A stretch of 17,389 nucleotides of DNA from Elusimicrobiota bacterium. Lineage in GTDB: Bacteria; CG03. Below, one piece after another: positions 1 through 6,777 of this stretch; the stretch's first letter is position 1; each line of letters starts with the position of its first letter. Both the position numbers and the translations under genes were made by a program. Where the stretch lies: assembly GCA_021161625.1 (NCBI GenBank), contig JAGHAG010000091.1, forward strand, positions 1 through 17,389. Reading direction: 5' to 3'. The notes beneath the pieces were generated by a model. The model did no database searches and was not told the origin of the DNA. It saw nothing but the letters and a program-made list of their open reading frames with translations.

Positions 1-1
1 C

Positions 2-23
2 CCGCCCTTTTGAAAAAGGGCGG
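2..23. repeat. GC-rich inverted repeat (hairpin) at the window edge
   Basis: A perfect 9-bp stem (CCGCCCTTT pairing with AAAGGGCGG) encloses a 4-nt TGAA loop. On the + strand no T-run follows, so it is not a convincing terminator for a gene to the left. On the minus strand the bases that would follow lie outside the window, so a minus-strand terminator cannot be excluded. Confidence 0.6.
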
Positions 24-28
24 TGGTT

Positions 29-140
29 CCAAACAATATCAAAATACCAATGTTCTAAATTCCAAACAGTTTAGGTTATTGGGATTTAGGATTTTGAATT
101 TGTTTGGTGCTTGTAATTTGGTGCTTGTAATTTATAGAAA
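29..140. repeat. Degenerate 7-bp-phased repeat with a 14-bp tandem duplication
   Basis: The stretch divides into heptamers without a phase break. The clearest part is GGTGCTTGTAATTT at 106-119, repeated exactly at 120-133, which is two heptamers duplicated. Flanking units such as TTTAGGA and TTTTGAA are related but diverged. The left part (29-70) is weak and is included only because it keeps the phase. No gene is supported here. A reading frame stays open through it from TTG at 10, but the residues it encodes look arbitrary. Confidence 0.55.
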
Positions 141-143
141 TAT

Positions 144-156
144 GTGCCTCTGGCAC
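144..156. repeat. Small hairpin, GTGCC-TCT-GGCAC
   Basis: A 5-bp perfect stem with a 3-nt loop, followed directly by an ATTTC box like those flanking the two REP-like copies at 170-222. It may be a third, diverged member of the same hairpin family in the opposite orientation. Confidence 0.4.
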
Positions 157-169
157 GGAAATTTCAACA

Positions 170-222
170 AATTTCGTGAGCGCAGCGAACACATTTCAAT
201 CAATTTCGTGAGCATAGCGAAC
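170..222. repeat. Two REP-like 21-bp direct repeats (core TCGTGAGCnnAGCGAAC)
   Basis: Copies lie at 170-190 and 202-222, differing at 2 of 21 positions (GC versus AT in the middle), with a 32-bp period. Each contains a small inverted repeat, TTCG...CGAA, and is flanked by ATTTC boxes. A shorter relative, TCGTGAAGCGA, occurs at 1911-1921. They resemble short intergenic palindromic elements and nothing suggests coding use. Confidence 0.6.
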
Positions 223-225
223 AAA

Positions 226-358
226 TTTCTATTTTTTATTTTTTATTTTCTATTTTCTATTCGCTGTTTGTTATTTCCTATTCACTGCTTACTACTTACT
301 ACTCACAGATTGCTATTCACTAAACTGAGATTTCTGTTTACTATTTGCTGTTTTTTAG
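226..358. repeat. 7-bp-phased T-rich short tandem repeat, about 19 units
   Basis: Starting at 226, successive heptamers (TTTCTAT, TTTTTAT, TTTTTAT, TTTCTAT, TTTCTAT) continue without a phase slip to TTTTTAG at 352-358. Later units include TTACTAC twice, TTGCTAT, TTACTAT and TTGCTGT. The rough consensus is TTnCTrT. The array runs into the start of the beta-barrel gene and apparently encodes the hydrophobic core of its signal peptide. Confidence 0.85.
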
Positions 359-1806
359 TTTCTGCTTCTGCTTACTGGATTGGTGGATATTATGAGGGTT
401 ATTATGAAGCATGGCAGGAAGGAGAATTTAAAATGAACCTCACCCAGCCCAAACACTATCTTCAACTTAAAACATGGCTTGACCCACTTCCTTATTCCGG
501 GATTTATATTCAGGGTTCTGCATCCACATGGGAGAATAATGCAAAAGTTAAATTTGACAGAGCATTTGCAGAAAAAACTTTTTTTAAAAAATTTAAGACT
601 TTTGTATTGTTTGAAGAAGAGAGACACTGGATTTCATCACCCCTTTTATATCTTGTGGAAACAGGAAAGGTGCAGAAAAATCCAGAAGCAATAAGATTTG
701 ATTTCTGGAATATTGGAAATTTAAGAGGAACTTTTATCTTTTCAAAGGATAAAATCCAGAAGGATTGCGAGTGGTATGGGAATTATTTTGATGTAGATGG
801 GCGTTCCCGGATAGGAAGAATTGAATATTACACTCCAGTTTTTAAAACCGGTATAAATTTTATTGAAAGAAAAATGGAGTATGAGAAATTTTCATATCAG
901 GGCTCTACAAAGACATTTCTTGAAAAAATTACAAGAACAAATCTTGTAAACTCTTTTGATATGAAATTTGACTTTCCAGGATTTTCTCTTGTCGGTGAGT
1001 TTGCAAAAACAACCCTGAATGAACTTGACTTAAAATCAAACAAAGCATGGCAGGTTGAGTTAAGGGATTTTATTCTGGGTCCTTTCTGGTTTACAATTTC
1101 AGGTTTTAATTACGGCAGAGAATTTTTTGTTGATTCTTCAAGAAAATTTAACGGATGGGATGGAAATTCAGAATTTGGCAGAAAAGGAATCTGGAGTGAG
1201 ATGAGGTTTTTAATTCCCAGAAAGGCAATAGATATTATTTACAAAGTTTCCACATATAAAACAGATGTTGAAAGCGTTGAGGCAAATACAGATTTAAGAG
1301 AGTCATACATTGTAAATTATTCAACCACAACAAATCGGATTTTCTGGGACTTCACACAGATTTATGCCCGTCTTCTGATGGGAATAAATTTTCGTCTTGG
1401 TTATGAAAGAACCCAAAACAAACTTAAAAACCAAAAAAAGCAAAATCTCATGTTAAAAATTCAGGCAGAATCCCCGCGGAAGTTAATCGGGCTTATTTTT
1501 AAAATTGCTGATTATGGGAAAAAGACGTATCCCGGGCAGAAGTATATTATTGGCATTGAGCAGAAATTAAATTTTGGCGATAGATTTCAGTTTTATTATA
1601 GATTTGCCAAAGGTTTTACAGAAGATATTTTCTGGCACAGCGGTTTTTTCCAGTTGAGGTATTTTATTGGATATGATTTTGAAATTTTCTTTGAACTTGG
1701 TGAATCTTGGCCCACAGATTCTTTGTATTCATCCACAACATTTTCAAACAACACCTCGCTGGAATTTTCAAAAGTGGCAAAATTTATAATGAAGATGAGT
1801 TTTTAG
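310..1806 (+). CDS. Outer-membrane beta-barrel protein, unknown substrate
   Basis: This encodes a probable outer-membrane beta-barrel. From a TTG at 310 the N-terminus (LLFTKLRFLFTICCFLVSAS, then A-Y-W) has basic residues, a hydrophobic stretch and an A-S-A cleavage site, and the mature part would be about 477 residues. It is rich in alternating Tyr/Phe/Trp strands and ends FIMKMSF, the terminal Phe expected of barrels inserted by the BAM machinery. The start is uncertain. There is no Shine-Dalgarno before 310, while ATG 433 has a good AAGGAG at 419-424 but would give a protein without a signal peptide. The frame is open upstream to 10, through repeats. No named family is recognised. Its position before a CBM48-barrel gene and an alpha-glucan operon suggests a porin or channel for oligosaccharides (inference). 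A 191-nt gap separates it from the next gene, so it may be transcribed separately. Confidence 0.7.
   Translation: MLFTKLRFLFTICCFLVSASAYWIGGYYEGYYEAWQEGEFKMNLTQPKHYLQLKTWLDPLPYSGIYIQGSASTWENNAKVKFDRAFAEKTFFKKFKTFVLFEEERHWISSPLLYLVETGKVQKNPEAIRFDFWNIGNLRGTFIFSKDKIQKDCEWYGNYFDVDGRSRIGRIEYYTPVFKTGINFIERKMEYEKFSYQGSTKTFLEKITRTNLVNSFDMKFDFPGFSLVGEFAKTTLNELDLKSNKAWQVELRDFILGPFWFTISGFNYGREFFVDSSRKFNGWDGNSEFGRKGIWSEMRFLIPRKAIDIIYKVSTYKTDVESVEANTDLRESYIVNYSTTTNRIFWDFTQIYARLLMGINFRLGYERTQNKLKNQKKQNLMLKIQAESPRKLIGLIFKIADYGKKTYPGQKYIIGIEQKLNFGDRFQFYYRFAKGFTEDIFWHSGFFQLRYFIGYDFEIFFELGESWPTDSLYSSTTFSNNTSLEFSKVAKFIMKMSF
419..424 (+). promoter_or_regulatory. Shine-Dalgarno-like AAGGAG ahead of an internal ATG (433)
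   Basis: AAGGAG sits 8 nt before ATG 433 inside the barrel gene. It is the only strong ribosome-binding site in the 5' part of this gene. Starting there would discard the signal peptide and the conserved-looking YWIGGYYEGYYEAW stretch, so I prefer the upstream start, but the conflict is real. Confidence 0.3.
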
Positions 1807-1826
1807 GAAAAAGGTGATAAGAAAAA

Positions 1827-1910
1827 AAGTGGAAAGTGGATAGAGGAAAGAGGAAAGAATGACAAATTAAAAATGAAAAATTTGAAATTTACAATTTGGA
1901 ATTTGCAATA
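1827..1910. repeat. 7-bp-phased A-rich short tandem repeat, 12 units
   Basis: Consecutive heptamers begin AAGTGGA, AAGTGGA, TAGAGGA, AAGAGGA, AAGAATG and continue to TGAAATT, TACAATT, TGGAATT, TGCAATA without a phase break. The array fills most of the 191-nt gap between the two barrel genes. Apart from this and the hairpin next to it, the gap (1807-1997) shows no gene, no clear terminator and no convincing promoter. Confidence 0.85.
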
Positions 1911-1924
1911 TCGTGAAGCGATAT
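1908..1924. repeat. Hairpin ATATCG-TGAAG-CGATAT
   Basis: A perfect 6-bp stem with a 5-nt loop directly follows the heptamer array. Its core TCGTGAAGCGA is a shortened form of the TCGTGAGCnnAGCGA core of the repeats at 170-222, so the two intergenic regions share both a heptamer array and this hairpin type. Confidence 0.55.
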
Positions 1925-1997
1925 GCAGAGCCCTGCCTGCCAGAAACTGCTCGCAAAATGGAAAGATTTTGGTAAATCCCTTCAGGTTCGGGAGAAA

Positions 1998-3692
1998 ATG
2001 AGGGCAATTTATAAATTTTTATTTTTATGGGTAATTTTTTCTGTAATTCTTTTTGCAAAAGAATTTAAATTTGAATATTACGCCCCCAGTGCTCAAAAGG
2101 TAAACATAGCAGGAGAGTTTAATAACTGGGATCCAGAGAAAGATGAAATGCAAAAAAGTGCAGATGGTTTTTTCAGAATAAAACTTGACCTTGAGCCAGG
2201 AATTTATGAATACAAATATGTCATAGATGGCGAATGGCTTTCAGGTGGAAATTTTTTGTTTGATGCATATACAGGCAAAACCATTAAAACTTCAAATTTT
2301 TCCTGGTCCCCACATATCTTCTGGAATGGATTTTTTGTTTTGAATCTTACAAGTTCATCTATTTCAAGCAACTACTCCCTTATGGGTTCAATCACCTTGA
2401 ACAAAAATGTAAGGGGATTTTTTAATCTGTATGCAAGAGGAGAAGATGAAAACTGGGATTTTTATTTTGAAAGGGGAGAGTTTTCCCTGCGAACAGGAAA
2501 ATTTTTAATAAAACCATTTTACAACAGAAAAGTTTTCCAGTCCCAAGACCCTTTAAGAATTTTAAAAAACTCTTCGGTGCCTTTAAAAAACAGAAAAATT
2601 CTTTTTTATGATGAAAAGAATGAATATGAAAATTTTGGGACGGACTTTCAGGGCGTGCATATAAACTTGCAAAATATTGATTTTCTTTTTGCCGATGATA
2701 TTTATTCAGAAGAAGATGTTGTCTTTACCCAGATTAGAGGAGGTTTTTTTGGAGCGAGTTTCTTTGAAAACAGAGGAATAAAGTTCCCGTATGCAAATGA
2801 TTCCAACTGGTTTGCGGATCCTGAAGAACCTCTGACATGGCAGGGGGATGAGAGCAGTCCGAGATGGTATAAGGGTTTTGTAAAAAAAAGCTGTTCAGAA
2901 ATTGATTTCAGAAGTACTGGAAAATTTTTGGATATTTTTGCTCAAAGTTGCCTTTCAAGAACTTCTCTGGAAGCAGAAAGATGGAATGAAGAAAAGAGCG
3001 CAGATACTCCAATTTCAAAGAAGTGGAACTTTTATAAGGCAAGAAAATTTTTGTTTGGTTTCAAATTCAAAAATCCAGTTGAGATTGAAGGAAGATGTTT
3101 TTTTGAAAAAGGAAAATTTTCTCAATTCTGGAATTTTTCCCCTTTTATAGCTCAATATGAGATAAAGGCAAGACATGATTTTAAAAAAGGTTATGGTGGG
3201 ATTGGATTCGTTTCAAGAAAGCACAAAGAATTTTCAAACTGGGATGTTGATGAAAATTTTGACCCTTACAGAATAAATTACTGGGGAGAACTTAATAAGA
3301 TTTACTGGAAATGGCAGGAGTTTTTTCTTGATTTTGGAATTAATACAGAATTTTCCCAGAACAAAATAAAGGGAAAATTCTGTCCTGATGAAAAACTTTC
3401 CGAAGTTCTTTTGATATCAAAAAATTACATTTCGTTCTTTTTGTTTGAATTTTCGCCAAGGTTTTTTAAATGGCAGAATGAAAAATTTTTCACCTTTTCT
3501 GGTGCAATTGGAATAAAGACAAAACTTCTTGAAATTAAAGCAGGCACAGGTCTTGACCCTTGCGATTTTCTTGCTTTCAATGAGGGTGACAGGCGGGAAG
3601 AATTTTTGTATAATTACAGCGATGTGCTTTTTGCTGAAAAGGATTTGAAAAATCAGGAAAAGTTGTGGTTAAGAGTTTTGTTAAAATTTTGA
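1998..3692 (+). CDS. CBM48 (glycogen-binding domain)-beta-barrel outer-membrane protein
   Basis: A 564-residue exported protein with two parts. ATG 1998 gives a clean signal peptide (MRAIYKFLFLWVIFSVILFA, cleaved near residue 20); the frame extends upstream to 1923 but without signal character. Residues about 23-105 form an AMPK-beta/CBM48-type alpha-glucan-binding domain: GEFNNW at 39-44, YKYVIDGEW with K73 and W80. These match the Trp, Lys and Trp that contact glycogen in AMPK beta, with N100 a possible fourth contact. The loop after W80 lacks the DP.NP motif of the other copies. Residues about 105-564 are aromatic-rich strands ending RVLLKF, with the terminal Phe of outer-membrane barrels. 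The substrate and side of the membrane are inferred. It is the first gene of the overlapping run. GGGAG lies only 3 nt before the ATG, so the ribosome-binding site is poor. The stop overlaps the next gene by 28 nt. Confidence 0.82.
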   Translation: MRAIYKFLFLWVIFSVILFAKEFKFEYYAPSAQKVNIAGEFNNWDPEKDEMQKSADGFFRIKLDLEPGIYEYKYVIDGEWLSGGNFLFDAYTGKTIKTSNFSWSPHIFWNGFFVLNLTSSSISSNYSLMGSITLNKNVRGFFNLYARGEDENWDFYFERGEFSLRTGKFLIKPFYNRKVFQSQDPLRILKNSSVPLKNRKILFYDEKNEYENFGTDFQGVHINLQNIDFLFADDIYSEEDVVFTQIRGGFFGASFFENRGIKFPYANDSNWFADPEEPLTWQGDESSPRWYKGFVKKSCSEIDFRSTGKFLDIFAQSCLSRTSLEAERWNEEKSADTPISKKWNFYKARKFLFGFKFKNPVEIEGRCFFEKGKFSQFWNFSPFIAQYEIKARHDFKKGYGGIGFVSRKHKEFSNWDVDENFDPYRINYWGELNKIYWKWQEFFLDFGINTEFSQNKIKGKFCPDEKLSEVLLISKNYISFFLFEFSPRFFKWQNEKFFTFSGAIGIKTKLLEIKAGTGLDPCDFLAFNEGDRREEFLYNYSDVLFAEKDLKNQEKLWLRVLLKF

Positions 3693-4045
3693 GTTTAATT
3701 ACACTGCCTTTTTTAGGGGGTTGCACACTTGCGTGGGTTCAGGAGAGAATTCCTCCTCCTTTTGAAAAAAATGGAAAAGTTTTTTTTCAATTGGATGCTC
3801 CTTCTGCAAAAAGTGTTTATATTGCAGGTGAATTTAACGGATGGGAATATGGAGCAGGAAGCCCGCGGGCAATAAAAATGGAAAAAAATGAAAAAGGTAT
3901 ATGGCAGGCATCAGTTGAAATACCGTCCGGAAGGTATCAATACAAATTTGTGCTTGACAATTATACCTGGATTTTAGACCCCCATAATCCCCTGACTGTT
4001 GATGATGGCAGGGGAAATATAAATTCGCTTTTGATTGTAAAATGA
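3665..4045 (+). CDS. Single-domain CBM48 lipoprotein
   Basis: A 126-residue lipoprotein that is essentially one glycogen-binding domain on a lipid anchor. GTG 3665 starts the peptide MVKSFVKILSLITLPFLGGC, with a lipobox at C20. AGGA lies about 6 nt before it and the start overlaps the preceding gene by 28 nt. The CBM48 domain covers about residues 38-126: GEFNGW (W60), RYQYKFVLD (K94), W102 after a short insertion, then DPHNP and DDGRGNINSL (N120). These are the equivalents of the four glycogen contacts in AMPK beta. It has no catalytic module, so it probably holds alpha-glucan at the cell envelope, in the role SusE/SusF play in Bacteroidota but in an unrelated fold (inference). It lies 10 nt before another CBM48 lipoprotein. 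Confidence 0.82.
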   Translation: MVKSFVKILSLITLPFLGGCTLAWVQERIPPPFEKNGKVFFQLDAPSAKSVYIAGEFNGWEYGAGSPRAIKMEKNEKGIWQASVEIPSGRYQYKFVLDNYTWILDPHNPLTVDDGRGNINSLLIVK

Positions 4046-4055
4046 AGGAGGGTTT

Positions 4056-4763
4056 ATGAAGAAGATTTTTTTCTTGATTTTTGTAATTGCTGTTGGATGT
4101 GCTCCGCTTCCAAAAGGTTCGGTCGCACCATCAGGACAGAAAGCAACGCAGATTCTTAAAGATGGGGTGAAGTTTGTCTATCTGGGAAATGCAGGAAGTG
4201 TTTTTGTTGCAGGAAGCTTCAACAACTGGAGCACAAATGCAAATCCTTTAAGGCAGGTAAAACCAGGAGTATGGGAGACAAAATTGAGTTTGTCGCCAGG
4301 GACATATCAGTATAAGTTTGTTGTAGACGGCAACTGGGTTCCTGACCCAAACAATCCCAACACAGCAGATGACGGATTTGGTGGGGTGAATTCTGTTGTG
4401 GTTGTTACGTCTGGAAAAGCAGCAAAAGCAGGAAGTTCTCTTAAACAGGCAACTGCACCAAAAAAGGTTGAAGGGGGAATTCTTTTCAGTTACAATGCTC
4501 CAGATGCGGCAAGTGTTGTGATTGCAGGAAGCTTCAATAACTGGAATACAAATGCAAGCCCGCTTAAAAAGAATAAAAATGGCATCTGGACGATTGTTCT
4601 CCCCCTTTCATCCGGGACATATCAGTACAAGTTTGTTGTAGACGGCAACTGGGTTCCTGACCCGAATAATCCAAATACTGCTGATGATGGTTACGGAGGT
4701 GTTAACTCTGTTGTAAATGTTAAAAGCAATAAGGAGGGTCTAAGATGGCAGAAGTTGCCCTGA
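4056..4763 (+). CDS. Tandem double-CBM48 lipoprotein
   Basis: A 235-residue lipoprotein with signal MKKIFFLIFVIAVGC (lipidated C15), a short Ser/Pro/Lys linker and two glycogen-binding domains. Domain 1 spans about residues 36-124 (W58, K87, W94, N112) and domain 2 about 141-225 (W163, K192, W199, N217), exactly 105 residues apart. Each has GSFNNW, YQYKFVVDGNW, DPNNPNTADDG and a VNSV end, so all four expected ligand contacts are present in both. A linker of Ala, Lys and Ser separates them. AAGGAGG lies 4 nt before the ATG. The last residues (KEGLRWQKLP) are read from the ribosome-binding site and first codons of the ATPase gene, a 19-nt overlap, so they are probably a tail without function. 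Likely role: multivalent capture of starch or glycogen at the envelope. Confidence 0.85.
   Translation: MKKIFFLIFVIAVGCAPLPKGSVAPSGQKATQILKDGVKFVYLGNAGSVFVAGSFNNWSTNANPLRQVKPGVWETKLSLSPGTYQYKFVVDGNWVPDPNNPNTADDGFGGVNSVVVVTSGKAAKAGSSLKQATAPKKVEGGILFSYNAPDAASVVIAGSFNNWNTNASPLKKNKNGIWTIVLPLSSGTYQYKFVVDGNWVPDPNNPNTADDGYGGVNSVVNVKSNKEGLRWQKLP
4314..4663 (+). repeat. Near-identical DNA segments in the two CBM48 domains
   Basis: A 35-nt identical stretch occurs at 4314-4348 and 4629-4663, 315 nt apart, coding for KFVVDGNWVPD and flanking bases. A GGGACATATCAGTA box lies just before each copy. A second identical block, TTGCAGGAAGCTTCAA, begins at 4207 and 4522. The rest of the two domains is more diverged, which suggests an internal duplication homogenised in its binding-site segments. 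Confidence 0.85.
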
Positions 4764-5854
4764 AAAATGTTTCAAAAATTTACCCGGGAAATGTTATTGG
4801 CTGTAAGGATATAAACCTTGAAATCAAAGACAAAGAGTTCTGTGTGCTTGTGGGTCCTTCTGGATGTGGGAAGTCAACAACACTGCGGGTTATTGCAGGT
4901 CTTGAGGAAATAACCTCAGGTGAACTTCGCATAGGAGGCGAGGTTGTAAATGACATTCCTGCCAAGGATAGAGATATTGCAATGGTTTTTCAAAATTATG
5001 CTCTTTATCCACATATGAAGGTAAAGGAAAATCTTGCATTTGGACTTAAACTGAGAAAGTATCCAAAGGAGGAAATTGAAAAAAGGGTTAAAGAGGCAGC
5101 AAGAATTCTTGAAATAGAACATCTTCTGGATAGAAGACCCAAAGCACTTTCAGGTGGTCAGAGGCAGAGGGTTGCTCTGGGAAGGGCAATTGTAAGAAAG
5201 CCAAAAGTATTTTTGTTTGATGAACCATTGAGCAATCTTGATGCAAAATTAAGGGTTCAGATGAGACTGGAAATAAAAAAACTTCACGCCAAACTTCAAA
5301 TTACCTCCATTTATGTCACGCACGATCAGGTTGAAGCAATGACAATGGGAGATAAAATTGTTGTGATGAAGGATGGCTTTATCCAGCAGATAGATGACCC
5401 CATAAAAATTTATGAAAGACCTTTAACAAAATTTGTTGCAGGTTTTATTGGCTCTCCTCCTATGAATTTTATAGAAGTAAATGTGGAGGAAAAGGATGCG
5501 AGCATCATTTTGAAAGAAAAAGGGCAGGGTTTTATCCTTCCGTTGGAAAGGGCTGCTTTTTCCTTTCTTTCTGAATACAGCAGGAAAAAAATTATTCTTG
5601 GTGTCAGACCTGAAGATGTAAAGGATACAATTTTTGCCAACATAAAAGATGCAAAAAATACAATTTCAGCAACTGTTGAAGCAGAAGAACCAATGGGAAG
5701 CGAAAATTACATACACTTAAAAACAAAATTTCATTCAATAACAATGAAAACTGCAGGTACAAACAGAGTAAAAATGGGTGATAAACTTAACCTTGTATTT
5801 GATTTAACCCGACTGCACTTTTTTGACCCACAAACAGAAAAGAGGATAGAATGA
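4745..5854 (+). CDS. malK: MalK/UgpC-type sugar ABC transporter ATP-binding protein
   Basis: The ATPase of a CUT1 carbohydrate importer, 369 residues, cytoplasmic and bound to the two permeases encoded next. Walker A GPSGCGKST is at 37-45, the Q-loop Q83 in VFQNYALYPHM, the signature LSGGQRQR at 135-142, Walker B VFLFDEP at 155-161, D-loop SNLD at 163-166 and switch His H193. A C-terminal regulatory/TOBE region of about 130 residues (GSPPMNFIEV..., GVRPEDV...) gives the length usual for MalK, UgpC and MsmX. AAGGAGG lies 7 nt before the ATG, inside the end of the preceding lipoprotein gene, and the stop overlaps the permease start as ATGA. MalK, UgpC and MsmX proteins are hard to separate by sequence; the amylase and debranching genes favour maltodextrin. 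Confidence 0.93.
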   Translation: MAEVALKNVSKIYPGNVIGCKDINLEIKDKEFCVLVGPSGCGKSTTLRVIAGLEEITSGELRIGGEVVNDIPAKDRDIAMVFQNYALYPHMKVKENLAFGLKLRKYPKEEIEKRVKEAARILEIEHLLDRRPKALSGGQRQRVALGRAIVRKPKVFLFDEPLSNLDAKLRVQMRLEIKKLHAKLQITSIYVTHDQVEAMTMGDKIVVMKDGFIQQIDDPIKIYERPLTKFVAGFIGSPPMNFIEVNVEEKDASIILKEKGQGFILPLERAAFSFLSEYSRKKIILGVRPEDVKDTIFANIKDAKNTISATVEAEEPMGSENYIHLKTKFHSITMKTAGTNRVKMGDKLNLVFDLTRLHFFDPQTEKRIE

Positions 5855-6777
5855 TAAAAGGCAAAGTAAAAGAAAACATAAACTCGTATATTTTTCTTTT
5901 GCCCTTTCTGATTATATTTTTAATTTTTCTTCTTTTGCCTGTTTTTTATTCGTTTTATTTGAGTTTGCACAAGGTTTCCTATTCCACTGACCTTTACAAC
6001 ATTTTTTCAGATATGAAATTTGTTGGATTTAAAAATTATGTGGAACTTATGAAAGACAGCCATTTCTGGTGGAGTTTGATTGTTACATTTTACTATGCAA
6101 TTCTTACGATACCTGCAACGATTTTTCTTGGATTAATTCTTGCAATACTTCTGAATAACAAACTTTTTGGTGTTTCTTTCTTCAGAAGTGCATATTTTCT
6201 TCCGAATGTTCTGGATATTCTTGTTGTAGGAATTATCTGGACTTTTATTTACAGCCCCCACTATGGAATTTTAAGCAGGACACTTTCTGCAATTGGAATT
6301 GAAACATTTTCAAAGGAAGGGGTTCTTGCAAATGCAAGGACAGCACTTCCAGGAATTGCTCTTGCAATGGTTTTAAGAGGGGCAGGTTTTGGAATGATAC
6401 TTTTCCTTGCAGCAATTCAAAATATTCCAAAATCAATTTATGAGGCAGCTGAGATTGACGGAGCAGGAGCGTGGCAGAAACTATGGTATGTAACAATTCC
6501 TCTTGTAAAACCCATAATTCTTTTTCTGGTTATCACAGGAACAATAGCATCTCTCAATGCCTTTACAGAAATTTACGCAATGACACAGAATGGAGGTCCA
6601 TTTACTGTGACATTTATGGGCGAAATTCAGGGAGCAACAAAACTTTCAGGTTATTATCTTTTTGAAAACTGGCAACAGATGAGATATGGATATGCTGCTG
6701 CCATTTCATATGTTCTTTTAATAATAACCTTAATTTTTTCGCTTGTTTATGCAAGGGTTTTAAGGAGTAAAAAATGA
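5851..6777 (+). CDS. CUT1 sugar ABC transporter permease, MalF/UgpA type
   Basis: A 308-residue inner-membrane permease with six hydrophobic segments, the first at about residues 13-37. The cytoplasmic EAA loop reads YEAAEIDGAGAWQKLW (E198-A199-A200) followed by IPLVKP, the contact site for the ATPase. It lacks the large periplasmic loop of E. coli MalF, so it is closer in size to UgpA/MsmF permeases. AGAGG lies 5 nt before the ATG. It overlaps both neighbours by 4 nt (ATGA), which implies translational coupling and one-to-one assembly with the second permease. The substrate, probably maltodextrin, is inferred from the operon. Confidence 0.92.
   Translation: MIKGKVKENINSYIFLLPFLIIFLIFLLLPVFYSFYLSLHKVSYSTDLYNIFSDMKFVGFKNYVELMKDSHFWWSLIVTFYYAILTIPATIFLGLILAILLNNKLFGVSFFRSAYFLPNVLDILVVGIIWTFIYSPHYGILSRTLSAIGIETFSKEGVLANARTALPGIALAMVLRGAGFGMILFLAAIQNIPKSIYEAAEIDGAGAWQKLWYVTIPLVKPIILFLVITGTIASLNAFTEIYAMTQNGGPFTVTFMGEIQGATKLSGYYLFENWQQMRYGYAAAISYVLLIITLIFSLVYARVLRSKK

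Noticed and set aside
10..309. Open reading frame from TTG 10 continuing into the barrel gene
   Set aside because: The DNA here is repeats and hairpins and the encoded residues look arbitrary; it is open by chance. There is no ribosome-binding site.
226..358. Possible CRISPR array
   Set aside because: The units are 7 bp, contiguous and degenerate, with no spacers and no cas genes nearby.
1882..1911. Possible promoter (TTGAAA, 18 nt, CAATAT)
   Set aside because: The -10 match is poor and both boxes lie inside the heptamer repeat, where such matches arise easily.
1867..2058. Minus-strand reading frame of 63 codons
   Set aside because: It spans the repeat array and the start of the CBM48-barrel gene, with no ribosome-binding site and no recognisable domain.
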